A stretch of DNA of 64,000 bases from Maribacter litoralis (GCF_003075045.1 NZ_QCZD01000001.1:434001-498000), one strand, 5' to 3'. Positions 9,340 to 18,440 are shown, counted from the first letter of the stretch. A program made the numbers and translations. Notes: generated by a model from the letters alone, not told the origin.

Positions 9340-10206
9340 TTGAAAAAACGTCGTCTTGAAATAGCGGTGCTATCTGATGTTCACTTAGGCTCATATGGTT
9401 GTCATGCTGAGGAATTGCTTACATACCTATGTAGTATCGACCCGAAAATTCTAATTCTAAACGGTGATATACTAGACGCAAAAAGAATGCGCAATAACTA
9501 CTTTCCTCCTTCTCATCTAAAAGTGGTCAAGAAAATATTTTCTTTAGCAGCCAAAGGAACGGTAGTACATTACATTACTGGCAATAAAGATGAACCCTTA
9601 AGAAAGATTGATGATATTTATATGGGTACCATTCAGGTTTCTAACAGACTTTCTTTAAAACTAAATGGAAAAAACACGCTCTTTTTTCACGGTGATATTT
9701 TCGACTTTTCCTTTAGACACTCACATTGGTTATTAAATTTTGGGGAAACAGGGTTTGACACCTTATTAAAACTGGCAAAATTAAAAACCAAGTTTTTAGG
9801 CATGTTCGGAAAGAAGAACAAACCATTTTCTAACCCAGAATTAGACTATGGTGAAAGAGATCCCGAGCAAATAGCCTTATTCGAAAACAATGTAGCCAAA
9901 ATGGCCATCAACCAACATTACGATCATGTCGTATGCGGTCATAGCCATGCTCCGAACAAACAACAGTTCGAAACCAAAAAAGGTCAATGCCTCTACTTAA
10001 ATTCGGGTGACTGGGTAAAACATATGACTGCCCTTGAATATTCATTTAAACGTTGGAAACTATACCGATACGAAAATGATAAACTGGCTTCGTTTTATAT
10101 GGACGAAGAACTAAAGTCCATGAACATGAATGAGCTTATTGCTACCATAACCCAACGCAAAGAGAGGGATTCTAAAAAAGAAAAAGACGGTCTTACCGAT
10201 ATTTAG
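9340..10206 (+). CDS. LpxH-like metallophosphoesterase (UDP-2,3-diacylglucosamine diphosphatase family) with altered GNHD motif
   Basis: Calcineurin-fold phosphoesterase of about 288 residues. Starting from TTG 9340 it begins MKKRRLEIAVLSDVHLGSYGC, as flavobacterial homologues do. Metal-site motifs are DVH (D13/H15), GD (D43), HGD (about 117-119) and GHSH (200-203). The third motif, normally GNHD, reads GNKDE at 81-85, so the histidine that usually assists the leaving group is Lys83. Family members hydrolyse the pyrophosphate of UDP-diacylglucosamine in lipid A synthesis; with this change the activity may be altered or lost, and it may be a paralogue rather than the essential enzyme. Its stop overlaps the convergent FAD gene by four bases. 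Confidence 0.8.
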   Translation: MKKRRLEIAVLSDVHLGSYGCHAEELLTYLCSIDPKILILNGDILDAKRMRNNYFPPSHLKVVKKIFSLAAKGTVVHYITGNKDEPLRKIDDIYMGTIQVSNRLSLKLNGKNTLFFHGDIFDFSFRHSHWLLNFGETGFDTLLKLAKLKTKFLGMFGKKNKPFSNPELDYGERDPEQIALFENNVAKMAINQHYDHVVCGHSHAPNKQQFETKKGQCLYLNSGDWVKHMTALEYSFKRWKLYRYENDKLASFYMDEELKSMNMNELIATITQRKERDSKKEKDGLTDI

Positions 10207-13121
10207 TCTAGTAAAGCTTCTTTCAATACACTTACCGGGTGCTTAGCAATTCTTTTGGTACCATCAAAAATTTGATGCCTACAACTGGTACCGTTCGCAG
10301 CAATAATAGTTTCCTCCGATGATTTTTGTACTGCAGGAAATAGCTTTAGACCACCAATTTTCATACTCGTCTCGTAATGCTCTTCCTCATAACCAAATGA
10401 ACCCGCCATACCACAACAACCAGATGGTATAATAGTAACCTTGTAGTTGGTTGGTAAGTTTAAAACATCAAAAGTCACTTTCTGATTGCTCAATGCTTTT
10501 TGATGACAATGATTATGGATCTTTATATCCTTAGCTTTTGTGGTAAAACTCGACGCACTCAACTTACCTTCTGCAATTTCCTTTGCCAGAAATTCTTCGA
10601 TTAAAAAGGAATTATCCGCAATTTTCTGTGCAACATCTCTATTACCGGTCATACGTTTGTATTCATCTCTAAACGACAAAATTGCTGAAGGCTCTAAACC
10701 TAATACCGGCAAACCTGCATCTGCAAATTTTTGCAAATCCTTGGAGTTTTTAACCGCTAGTTTTTTAGCTTGTTTCAAGAAGCCTTTTGAAAGGAATGTT
10801 CTACCGCTTTCTGCATAATAAAGCTCTACATCATAACCAAGTTTCGCCAATAATTCTATAGCATCTTTCCCTACTTCAATATCTAGGTAACGCGTAAACT
10901 CATCGATAAACAAAACTACCTTTTTATTTGCATCAACTTTCTGATTACTAATTTTTTGAAGATGTTTATCAAAATTAAAACTATAAACCTTTGGCAAGCT
11001 CCTTTCTTGTGCAACTCCACTTGTTTTTTTCAAAAGTCCCCCAAGTAATTTTGAATCATACACAGCATTGGTCAGACCAGAAACCTTACTACCCAATCCG
11101 TTCAGCTTTGTATTATAAGCGAACAATTTACCACGTAAAGAATAGCCGTTTGCCTCTTGATATTGATATAAAAATTCAGCTTTTAAGGTTGACACATCCA
11201 CATTACTGGGACACTCACTTGCACATGCCTTACAACTTAAACAAAGGTCAAAGGCTTCCTTAATTTCGGGACTATCAAACCTATTCTTAGCAGTACTATT
11301 TGGGTTGGTCAAAAATTCTCTTAACGTATTTGCCCTACCCCTTGTTGTATCTTTTTCATTTTTGGTGGCATGGTAACTTGGACACATACCTCCTTTTGCT
11401 TTTTCGGTTTTTCTACAATCGCCACTTCCGTTACATTTTTCAGCAGCCTTTAATATACCCTCACTATCAGAGAAATCCATTAAGGTCTTCACATCAGGCT
11501 CCTTTCGGTCAACCTCGTAACGAAAGGACTTGTCCATTGGATAAGCGTCAACTATTTTACCCGGATTAAAAATTCCCTTGGGATCGAAGTATGATTTTAT
11601 TCGCCTTAACAACTCATAGTTTTTCTCACCGATCATTAAAGGGATAAACTCAGCACGTACAATACCATCTCCATGCTCTCCACTAAATGAACCTCTATAT
11701 TTTTTAGTCAGTTTAGCTACATCTGTAGTAATTGCCCTAAACAAGCCCACATCAGCAGATTTCTTTAAATTAAGAATTGGTCTTAAATGCAGCTCACCTG
11801 CACCAGCATGTGCATAATACACGGCACTTTGCCCATAACCTTTCATAATTAGGGAAAACTCCGCTATAAAATCTTTCAAATCCGGTAAAGCCACAGCAGT
11901 ATCTTCAATACAGGCTACCGCTTTCATATCACCTACAATATTTCCCAATAGACCCAATCCTGCTTTACGAAGCTCTATGGCCTTGGCAATTTGATCGCCG
12001 TATAAAACAGGATTCGCATAGCTTAACCCAGATTTCTCAATGGTCTTATGCAATGCGGCTATTGCTTGTTCCAATTCCAATTTTGTATGTGCGGATACCT
12101 GTAACATCAACAAAGCCGCAGGATCCCCTTCAACAAAGAACCTGTTGGCTAACTGTGCACGATTGTTCTTGGTACAATCTAAAATTACCTTATCCATCAT
12201 TTCACATAATTGCAATGGGTGTTCCATTACCGGAACCACATCCATTAAGCAATCTTCTAAAGTGTTGTAATGCGTAACGACCATGGCCGAAAGCGGCGGT
12301 GGCAAAGTATCTAATTGCACTGTTAACTCTGTAGTAAATGCAAGTGTACCCTCACTACCACATAACAATTTTGCCATATTGAAATAGGGTAATTCTCCTC
12401 CGAAAATATCGGTTTTCAATAATTCATCTACAGCATAACCTGTACTTCTTCTATGAATTTCAGGTTTAGGAAAATTCTCCTTTATTTCTTTAACTACATC
12501 TTTATTAGATAGCTCTTTATACACCTCTTTATAAAGTAAAGCTTCAAAAGTATCTTCTTGTAATTTCTTCTTGAACTCATCTGTAGCTATGCTACCAAAC
12601 TCCGCTATAGAACCGTCTGACAATACCGTTTTCATAGAGACGACCTTATCTCTGGTTACCCCATATTGGATAGAGGTGGTCCCTGATGAATTATTGCCGA
12701 CCATACCGCCCATCATACACCTATTGGATGTCGATGTATTCGGACCGAAAAATAAACCGAACGGTTTTAAATACTGATTCAGTTCGTCTCTAATAACCCC
12801 TGGTTGAACGGTAACCTGTTTTTTTTCTAGATCCAGACTTATTATTTCAGTAAAATGCTTTGACACGTCGACCACTAGTCCATCACCCACACATTGCCCT
12901 GCCAAAGATGTACCTGCTGTTCTTGGTATAACGCTAATATCTTCATTATTCGCAAATTGCACAATCTTCTTAATATCTTCGACGGATTTTGGAAAAGCCG
13001 CACCTAATGGTATTTTTCGATATACTGACGCATCGGTAGCGTACAGTGTTTTGGTAAGATTATCAAATTGCACATCTCCCTCTAAATCTTCTCTTAACTT
13101 TGCAAGTAAATTATTATCCAA
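10203..13121 (-). CDS. FAD-binding and 4Fe-4S-binding oxidoreductase (D-lactate / D-2-hydroxyacid dehydrogenase type, YdiJ-like)
   Basis: 972 residues fusing a GlcD-like flavoprotein to a GlpC-like iron-sulfur protein. The N-terminal FAD_binding_4 domain (about 35-180, with PRTAGTSLAGQCVG and GGMVGNNSSGT) is followed by the FAD-oxidase C-terminal cap (to about 520, with SGEHGDG). The ferredoxin part has Cys clusters CNGSGDCRKT and CLSCKACASECP (about 570-660), and cysteine-rich CCG motifs (HNHCHQKAL, PSGCCGMAGSFG) near the end. Such fusions oxidise a D-2-hydroxyacid (D-lactate or D-2-hydroxyglutarate) and pass electrons toward the quinone pool. The substrate cannot be told from sequence. It overlaps the neighbouring convergent gene by four bases. 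Confidence 0.92.
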   Translation of the reverse strand: MDNNLLAKLREDLEGDVQFDNLTKTLYATDASVYRKIPLGAAFPKSVEDIKKIVQFANNEDISVIPRTAGTSLAGQCVGDGLVVDVSKHFTEIISLDLEKKQVTVQPGVIRDELNQYLKPFGLFFGPNTSTSNRCMMGGMVGNNSSGTTSIQYGVTRDKVVSMKTVLSDGSIAEFGSIATDEFKKKLQEDTFEALLYKEVYKELSNKDVVKEIKENFPKPEIHRRSTGYAVDELLKTDIFGGELPYFNMAKLLCGSEGTLAFTTELTVQLDTLPPPLSAMVVTHYNTLEDCLMDVVPVMEHPLQLCEMMDKVILDCTKNNRAQLANRFFVEGDPAALLMLQVSAHTKLELEQAIAALHKTIEKSGLSYANPVLYGDQIAKAIELRKAGLGLLGNIVGDMKAVACIEDTAVALPDLKDFIAEFSLIMKGYGQSAVYYAHAGAGELHLRPILNLKKSADVGLFRAITTDVAKLTKKYRGSFSGEHGDGIVRAEFIPLMIGEKNYELLRRIKSYFDPKGIFNPGKIVDAYPMDKSFRYEVDRKEPDVKTLMDFSDSEGILKAAEKCNGSGDCRKTEKAKGGMCPSYHATKNEKDTTRGRANTLREFLTNPNSTAKNRFDSPEIKEAFDLCLSCKACASECPSNVDVSTLKAEFLYQYQEANGYSLRGKLFAYNTKLNGLGSKVSGLTNAVYDSKLLGGLLKKTSGVAQERSLPKVYSFNFDKHLQKISNQKVDANKKVVLFIDEFTRYLDIEVGKDAIELLAKLGYDVELYYAESGRTFLSKGFLKQAKKLAVKNSKDLQKFADAGLPVLGLEPSAILSFRDEYKRMTGNRDVAQKIADNSFLIEEFLAKEIAEGKLSASSFTTKAKDIKIHNHCHQKALSNQKVTFDVLNLPTNYKVTIIPSGCCGMAGSFGYEEEHYETSMKIGGLKLFPAVQKSSEETIIAANGTSCRHQIFDGTKRIAKHPVSVLKEALLD

Positions 13122-13211
13122 CGTAACACAATTTTGATTGCTAAATTAAGTTTTATTGTGTGAGCCACATTATAAATAGGCTCATTTTTCATCACAAAAA
13201 CCAATAACTAT

Positions 13212-13706
13212 ATGAAGATTTTAAAAAGTATTATTGCATTATCACTACTGGCAACATGTTCAATATCGGCTCAAGATATTGCCGATCATGCACTTGGACT
13301 TAGATTAGGGGACAGCGATGGCTTTGGTGCTGAAATCAGTTACCAAAAATCATTGACCAGATACACTAGAGCCGAGTTCGATCTAGGATGGAGAGACAGT
13401 AGAAATTTTGATGCTTTCAAATTAGCCGGACTCTACCAATGGGTTAGACCAATAGAAGGAGATTTTAATTGGTACTACGGTGTAGGTGGTGGATTAGGAA
13501 GCGTTGATTTCCCTACAAACCCCAACAATGACGACGATGGAGGTCTTTTCGTTTTTGCTGCCGGTGATATCGGTATCGAATACAACTTTGATATACCTTT
13601 AATATTGTCGTTGGACTTTAGACCTGAATTAGGTGTTTTAGGGTATGACGGTTTCTCAGATAATTTCGATTTTGATATCGGACTAGGTATTAGATATCAG
13701 TTCTAA
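13212..13706 (+). CDS. Small outer-membrane beta-barrel-like protein
   Basis: 164 residues with a clear Sec signal peptide (MKILKSIIALSLLATCSISAQ, cleavage after about residue 20). The mature part consists of alternating hydrophobic strands with many aromatic and Gly residues, ends in the aromatic pattern IGLGIRYQF, and carries an acidic loop NNDDDGG near 113. C-terminal Phe and the strand pattern fit a small eight-stranded outer-membrane barrel of the OmpA/OmpW-like sort. I do not recognise a specific family. A Rho-independent terminator follows at once. Confidence 0.7.
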   Translation: MKILKSIIALSLLATCSISAQDIADHALGLRLGDSDGFGAEISYQKSLTRYTRAEFDLGWRDSRNFDAFKLAGLYQWVRPIEGDFNWYYGVGGGLGSVDFPTNPNNDDDGGLFVFAAGDIGIEYNFDIPLILSLDFRPELGVLGYDGFSDNFDFDIGLGIRYQF

Positions 13707-13727
13707 ATACAAAAATTACATTACTAT

Positions 13728-13762
13728 AAAGACCTTTAACCTTGCGTTAAGGGTCTTTTTTT
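13728..13762 (+). terminator. Rho-independent terminator after the beta-barrel gene
   Basis: A 13-base stem (arms 13728-13740 and 13746-13758, one G:T pair) with a five-base loop, followed by a run of T. It separates the barrel gene from the TlpA gene. Confidence 0.85.
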
Positions 13763-13808
13763 ATATCCTATATATAAGTACATTTGTAACTTAACCTAAG
13801 TGAAATTT

Positions 13809-14927
13809 ATGAAAAATAGTATTGTAATACTGCTTGCCGGAATTTTATTGTTCAGCTGTAACTCTGAACCGGAAAGCTTTACCCTCAATGGAAAATTAAG
13901 AGGAGAATTAACAGATGGCACCCGAGTTTTTCTAAAAACGATTGGCGAGAACAACCAACCAATGGATATAGACACCGCCACTACAACTAATGGCGAATTT
14001 ACATTTACAGGAAAATCAGACATACCAGAACTGCACTATATTTTCGTAGAACAACTACCAGGTTATACGGCGGTCATTCTAGAAAATGGTGAGATCCAAT
14101 TCAATGCTCAGCGAGATAGTATGGGCTTCGCAGAAATTAGCGGTACTTTTCAAAATGATGCTTTTGCCGATTATATGGAGCAGTCTAGAGAAATCTCAAT
14201 GCAAGCACAATCTATTCAGCAAGACATGAAATCTGCATCAGGTGAAGCTGCAGTCGCGCTTCAAGATGAAATGAAAGAATTGCAAGAGGAATACAAAACC
14301 TTTGAACTGGATTACGTTAAAAACAATCCTAACGCACTAATATCAGCATTGGTTCTTGACAGGGCTATCGCAACAAAAGCTGTTAGTCTTGAAGAAGTAG
14401 AAGAAATTTACAACACATTGTCTGAAGACATCAAAAATACAAAACCCGGTAAACAGGTTCAAGAAGGTATAGAAAAACTAAAAGCCTCGGAAGAAGCGGG
14501 AAAAAACTCAAGTATCGGTGCAAAAGCTCCTGAATTTTCAGGACCTAGTTTAGATGGTAGCGAACTTGCTTTAAAAGATGTAATGGGAAAAGTTACACTT
14601 ATAGATTTTTGGGCAGGATGGTGCAGACCATGCAGAGCTGAAAACCCAAACATTGTAGCAGTATATAATAAATACCACGATAAAGGTTTAAATATCTTAG
14701 GGGTTTCTTTAGACAGGACAGAAGAAGCTTGGAAGAAAGCCATTGCTGAAGATGGTTTGGAGTGGAACCATATTTCAAACATTGCATATTTTGATGATCA
14801 GATCGCTAAGTTATATAATGTAGACGCTATACCTGCCGCTTTTCTTCTTGATGAGAACGGTGTAATAGTAGCTAAAAACCTAAGAGGACCAGCATTGGAA
14901 GCCAAGGTTGCAGAATTACTGAACTAA
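13809..14927 (+). CDS. TlpA-family thioredoxin lipoprotein with DUF4369 domain
   Basis: About 372 residues. The N-terminus MKNSIVILLAGILLFSC is a lipoprotein signal with the lipobox Cys at 17. A DUF4369 beta domain (about 22-105) and a helical linker (115-235) precede the thioredoxin/AhpC-TSA fold with active site WCRPC (C272/C275) and the cis-Pro region DAIPAAFLLD near 345. Such proteins act as periplasmic thiol:disulfide reductases, for example in cytochrome c maturation. ATG 13809 is preferred over GTG 13800 because it gives a clean signal peptide. A TACATTTG box lies at 13779-13786. Confidence 0.92.
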   Translation: MKNSIVILLAGILLFSCNSEPESFTLNGKLRGELTDGTRVFLKTIGENNQPMDIDTATTTNGEFTFTGKSDIPELHYIFVEQLPGYTAVILENGEIQFNAQRDSMGFAEISGTFQNDAFADYMEQSREISMQAQSIQQDMKSASGEAAVALQDEMKELQEEYKTFELDYVKNNPNALISALVLDRAIATKAVSLEEVEEIYNTLSEDIKNTKPGKQVQEGIEKLKASEEAGKNSSIGAKAPEFSGPSLDGSELALKDVMGKVTLIDFWAGWCRPCRAENPNIVAVYNKYHDKGLNILGVSLDRTEEAWKKAIAEDGLEWNHISNIAYFDDQIAKLYNVDAIPAAFLLDENGVIVAKNLRGPALEAKVAELLN

Positions 14928-14946
14928 TTTTTAAGTTCATTTCATA

Positions 14947-14980
14947 AAAAATCCCCTAGGCGAAACCTAGGGGATTTTTT
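14947..14980. terminator. Bidirectional terminator between convergent genes
   Basis: A perfect 14-base stem (14947-14960 and 14966-14979) with loop CGAAA. A-tract on the left and T-tract on the right let it stop the TlpA gene from the left and the beta-propeller lipoprotein gene from the right. Confidence 0.92.
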
Positions 14981-14999
14981 TTATAACTTGATTTTAGTC

Positions 15000-16658
15000 T
15001 TAAAACTTGTTGTAGTAGTCATTAAAATTACCGGTAACGGTAACATCACCATTTTTAATTACCTCACCAGTAACGGCAACTACAGAATCATCACCTAAAA
15101 ATGCTATAGAAGCACCATCATTTAGTACCAAATTACCATAGATGACCAAATCACCTTCTACAATTAAGGTTGCACCAGAATTGATGGTTATATTTCTTTG
15201 ACGATTATTTCTACCAACAACCAAGGTACCGTTCATTTCAAACAAGCCATTGGCATTAATAGCTACGCCATCTTTAACCGTCCAAGAACCGCACAACAAT
15301 AATTCGCCATTGATATTCACATTATTAAACCTCTTTGACCCACTGTAAGCCAGCTCTTCTCCGCTATTCACGTTCAGATTAGCGCTACCAGAATATCTTG
15401 ACAGTTCTGAACATCTCTCTTCTAAACTTTCACTTGGTCTATTCAGTTTAATGATTTGAAATCCAGATTTTCCTGAAGCGGCAAATATATAATCATCCTT
15501 TGATGCTACGTAATTAATGGAGCCCGTAAGTTCAATAACGCCTACACCAACAGTATTATCAGCTTTTGTTTCAGAAAGACTAAGTCCGCCAGCACCATTG
15601 GCCATTAAAAGCACATCGTCGTTTACAGCAACTCCGTTAGTTACAACTTCTCCCGGTTCCGCATTTTCAGGATTGGTCAAAATTGGCAAATACTCAACAA
15701 AACTGCCGGATGCACTGTTATACACTCCAGCTCCTTTTGTACCTTCAGAAACAATTATGTTATCGCCTAAAAAATCTAGTGTACGCTTGGCATCCACTCC
15801 AAAATCTGACTGTATCGATATACTTCTAGCCGTATTTAGATTAGCATCTAAAAAGCTTACGCCTTGTGCGGCATCCAAAACTGCTATTTCATTGCCATTA
15901 TATGCAACAGACCTTAAATCTGCGAAAGCTGCCTCATTCTTGACACTAAGATCATTTTTATCATAGACAACCACATAGCCGTCTTGACCACTAGTTACTA
16001 CAACGTCGTTATCTACAATACGAACATCTGTTGCATTAAAACCTTCTTGAAAGCCATAACTAATATTTGACGTATTTATTCTGCCTTCGCTTACTGCTAT
16101 TTTAGCAACTAAAGAGTTTGCTGTCGCGGTTACCGATTGCTCTGCATCTACACCACCTGCAACATATAAATATCCATTATCATAAGCAATAGAATTTAAA
16201 TCTGCATTCGTATAATATACTCGAGATGTAACTCTTGGGTTATTTGGATCGCTGACATCAATAACATCAATTGCGCCCACATAATCTTGCCCAACGGTGT
16301 TATATGAAACATAGCCATAATCACCATCTAAAGCTACATGCGTAGCAGCTAAATTTTCGCCATTCGTAAATGTTGGCGGTGCAATTTGCGCCACTAAAGT
16401 CAAAGGATAGCCACCTGCAGCCTCTGTTTTTCCTGTGACATTATATCTTTTTGCACTGGTGGTTGGGTCTTCATATATATCCAAAACACCTGCTTCATCA
16501 AAACTTACACTATTTGTGAGCTTCGATTGATCTGTTTCTGTTACTAAATTATCTTCGGGGTTTTCAAAAACTGTGGTTTCATCACTACAACTTGCAATAA
16601 AAAATACTGCCGAAATAGTTACTAGCCATGATTTTCTGATAGATAGGTTTGATTTCAT
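15000..16658 (-). CDS. Lipoprotein with beta-propeller (LVIVD-like) repeats and a C-terminal beta-solenoid
   Basis: 552 residues. The signal peptide ends with the lipobox ASC (Cys at about 24). Residues about 80-410 hold repeated strands of the type V-x-I-V-D-x-x-x-P and G-x-x-x-I-x-K-L, e.g. IDVIDVSDPNNPRV and VRIVDNDVVVTSGQDGYVVVYD, typical of LVIVD-type propellers. From about 420 on there are short hydrophobic repeats with Asn/Gly turns (VNINGELLLCGSW, INANGLFEMNGTLVV, INSGATLIVEGDLVI), which look like a beta-helix cap. It is probably surface or periplasmic; no enzymatic motif is seen. A 9-base perfect inverted repeat lies just upstream of the ATG. Confidence 0.75.
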   Translation of the reverse strand: MKSNLSIRKSWLVTISAVFFIASCSDETTVFENPEDNLVTETDQSKLTNSVSFDEAGVLDIYEDPTTSAKRYNVTGKTEAAGGYPLTLVAQIAPPTFTNGENLAATHVALDGDYGYVSYNTVGQDYVGAIDVIDVSDPNNPRVTSRVYYTNADLNSIAYDNGYLYVAGGVDAEQSVTATANSLVAKIAVSEGRINTSNISYGFQEGFNATDVRIVDNDVVVTSGQDGYVVVYDKNDLSVKNEAAFADLRSVAYNGNEIAVLDAAQGVSFLDANLNTARSISIQSDFGVDAKRTLDFLGDNIIVSEGTKGAGVYNSASGSFVEYLPILTNPENAEPGEVVTNGVAVNDDVLLMANGAGGLSLSETKADNTVGVGVIELTGSINYVASKDDYIFAASGKSGFQIIKLNRPSESLEERCSELSRYSGSANLNVNSGEELAYSGSKRFNNVNINGELLLCGSWTVKDGVAINANGLFEMNGTLVVGRNNRQRNITINSGATLIVEGDLVIYGNLVLNDGASIAFLGDDSVVAVTGEVIKNGDVTVTGNFNDYYNKF

Positions 16659-16662
16659 GATA

Positions 16663-16693
16663 AATTCGGGTTTTGGGAATAACGACCCGAATT
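16663..16693 (-). promoter_or_regulatory. Perfect inverted repeat directly upstream of the beta-propeller lipoprotein gene
   Basis: AATTCGGGT (16663-16671) and its exact complement ACCCGAATT (16685-16693) flank 13 bases. The first arm ends five bases before the minus-strand ATG, so the element is either a leader hairpin that covers the initiation region or an operator. Confidence 0.55.
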
Positions 16694-16784
16694 GCCGTAT
16701 TGTTGTCTATACACAGAGAAATCCGATGAAATGCACTATATTTTAGCCCATGAACCAGAAAAAATCACAATACTTGAGAAATAA

Positions 16785-17435
16785 TTAAATTTTACCCATT
16801 TTACCTAAAACAAAAAGTAAAATAATAGGCAATGCCAGCAATCCCACCATTAAAGTATCGGTCTGTAGCAAACTGGGCATAAAAAGCAAGGTACAGGCAT
16901 AACCACCTATTGCCCCACCAAAATGCGCGGTATGGCCAATATTACCTAATCTCTTTTTCATTCCATAAATAGAATATAATAAATAACCGATACCAACAAC
17001 ATAGGCAGGCACCGGAATGGGAATAAACATAATACCCAACTGCATATTTGGTTGCAATAGTATTGCGGCATATAAAATACCGGTTACCGCACCACTCGCC
17101 CCTACCGCTGAATAATATGGCTCATCTTTATGAAAACTAAGTGCCAATAAACTACCCGCCAAAAGACTAGCGGCATAAATTATAAGAAATTGAGTTTGAC
17201 CGAACCAATTGATTACAACTCCTGCAAAAAAATACAACGTTAGCATGTTAAACAATAGATGAGAAACATCTACATGTAAAAAGCCAGAGGTAGCCATGCG
17301 GTCTTTTTGCCCTGCTTTAATGGCACCAATGCTAAATTTGTACCGCTCGAAGAAGGTTGGGTCGTTAAATCCTTTCATTGAAACCAATACATTCGCTGCA
17401 ATTAATGCTATTGTTGCTAGATCAAGGTTGTACAT
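16785..17435 (-). CDS. Rhomboid-family intramembrane serine protease
   Basis: About 216 residues with six transmembrane helices. The catalytic Ser is in VGASGAVTG (S114 from this start), the His is in GHTAHFGGAIGG (H171), and the HxxxxN-type helix is HVDVSHLLFNM near 54-64. Rhomboids cut membrane proteins within or near transmembrane segments; the substrates here are unknown. An ATG at 17454-17456 and a TTG at 17457-17459 would lengthen it by seven or eight residues, but a TATATTTG promoter box covers 17457-17464 on the same strand, so the start MYNLDLATIAL at 17435 fits best. It is divergent from the acyltransferase gene. Confidence 0.92.
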   Translation of the reverse strand: MYNLDLATIALIAANVLVSMKGFNDPTFFERYKFSIGAIKAGQKDRMATSGFLHVDVSHLLFNMLTLYFFAGVVINWFGQTQFLIIYAASLLAGSLLALSFHKDEPYYSAVGASGAVTGILYAAILLQPNMQLGIMFIPIPVPAYVVGIGYLLYSIYGMKKRLGNIGHTAHFGGAIGGYACTLLFMPSLLQTDTLMVGLLALPIILLFVLGKMGKI

Positions 17436-17456
17436 TGTACTCTGTTTATTTGGCAT

Positions 17457-17474
17457 CAAATATAGTTATATTTG
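17457..17474. promoter_or_regulatory. Back-to-back -7 boxes forming an 18-base palindrome
   Basis: CAAATATA-GT-TATATTTG. The right half is TATATTTG for the plus-strand acyltransferase gene; the left half is the same box for the minus-strand rhomboid gene. The halves are exact complements separated by two bases. I see no well-spaced -33 element for either direction. Confidence 0.55.
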
Positions 17475-17492
17475 CCCATAATTTTTTCTAGT

Positions 17493-18389
17493 ATGCAACT
17501 ATTGGCCTTTGTTTTGATCTATCCTTTTTTATGGATAGTTTCCATCTTGCCGCATCGTTTATTTTATGGTTTATCTGATATTGCCTGTTTCTTTATTTAT
17601 CGGGTTTTTGGCTACCGAAGAAAAGTAGTTCAAGAAAATTTGAACTTGGTTTTTCCGGAGAAACCTAAAGAAGAAATTCATCGTATTGAGAAAGAATTTT
17701 ACAAACATCTTTGCGATATGTTTCTTGAGATGGTCAAGACCATGAACCTTAGTAAAGCATCCGTTGCCAAAAAATACCAAGTGGTAAACCCTGAAGTTTT
17801 ACTTGATATTGAAAAAGAACGAAGTATCATTATACTTTGCGCACATTATGCCAATTGGGAATGGAATGTTAGCATCAACAACTATGTTAACTCAAAGGGC
17901 TATGCCGTATACCAAAAAGTAAACAATGCATATTTTGATCAATTTATTAGAAAAGTTAGAGCTCGTTGGAATACCACTTTAATTACACAAGCCCAAACTG
18001 CCAAAACAGTAATTAAAAATTATAGAGATAATGTAAGAGCTACTTACGGAATGGTAAGCGACCAATCTCCGCAAGCACACAGAGCCCATTATTGGACTGA
18101 TTTTTTGGGCATTACGGTACCCATATTTATTGGTGGCGAAACATTGGCTCGAAAAACAGGTTTAGCTACGGTATTTTTAAAAGTGAGTAAGGTAAAACGT
18201 GGGCACTACAAAGCAGAATTTATTCCTATAGCCATAAACAGTAAAGAAACCGAAGAACATGAGATTACCAATAAATTTCTAAGGTTAACAGAAGAACAAA
18301 TATTAGAGCAGCCACAATTTTATTTATGGACACATAAGCGCTGGAAGCACCGAGGCAAAAAACCTGCTGCTTTTGCAGAAGTAACCTAA
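17493..18389 (+). CDS. Lysophospholipid/lipid A acyltransferase (LpxL/HtrB-like)
   Basis: About 298 residues with one N-terminal hydrophobic segment. The family motif H(x4)D/E is present as CAHYANWEW (His near 118), followed by a YQKVNNAYFD strand and MVSDQSPQ, which corresponds to the conserved DQ motif of LpxL-type late acyltransferases. These enzymes move acyl chains onto the lipid A precursor or a related lipid at the inner face of the membrane. ATG 17493 is preferred over TTG 17472, because the TTG lies inside the TATATTTG promoter box. The gene ends at a strong terminator. Confidence 0.92.
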   Translation: MQLLAFVLIYPFLWIVSILPHRLFYGLSDIACFFIYRVFGYRRKVVQENLNLVFPEKPKEEIHRIEKEFYKHLCDMFLEMVKTMNLSKASVAKKYQVVNPEVLLDIEKERSIIILCAHYANWEWNVSINNYVNSKGYAVYQKVNNAYFDQFIRKVRARWNTTLITQAQTAKTVIKNYRDNVRATYGMVSDQSPQAHRAHYWTDFLGITVPIFIGGETLARKTGLATVFLKVSKVKRGHYKAEFIPIAINSKETEEHEITNKFLRLTEEQILEQPQFYLWTHKRWKHRGKKPAAFAEVT

Positions 18390-18403
18390 AGACTTATAAA
18401 ATA

Positions 18404-18440
18404 AAAAACCGGAAATAGTTCAAACTATTTCCGGTTTTTT
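18404..18440. terminator. Bidirectional terminator between the acyltransferase gene and glmM
   Basis: Inverted repeat with 17-base arms (18404-18420, 18423-18439). The GC-rich core CCGGAAATAG is flanked by an A-tract and a T-tract, which suits both convergent genes. Confidence 0.9.

Noticed and set aside
18421-18422. A large structured RNA or riboswitch in the gap before glmM
   Set aside because: The inverted repeat there is a simple bidirectional terminator between convergent genes, not a leader of glmM, which starts at the other end.
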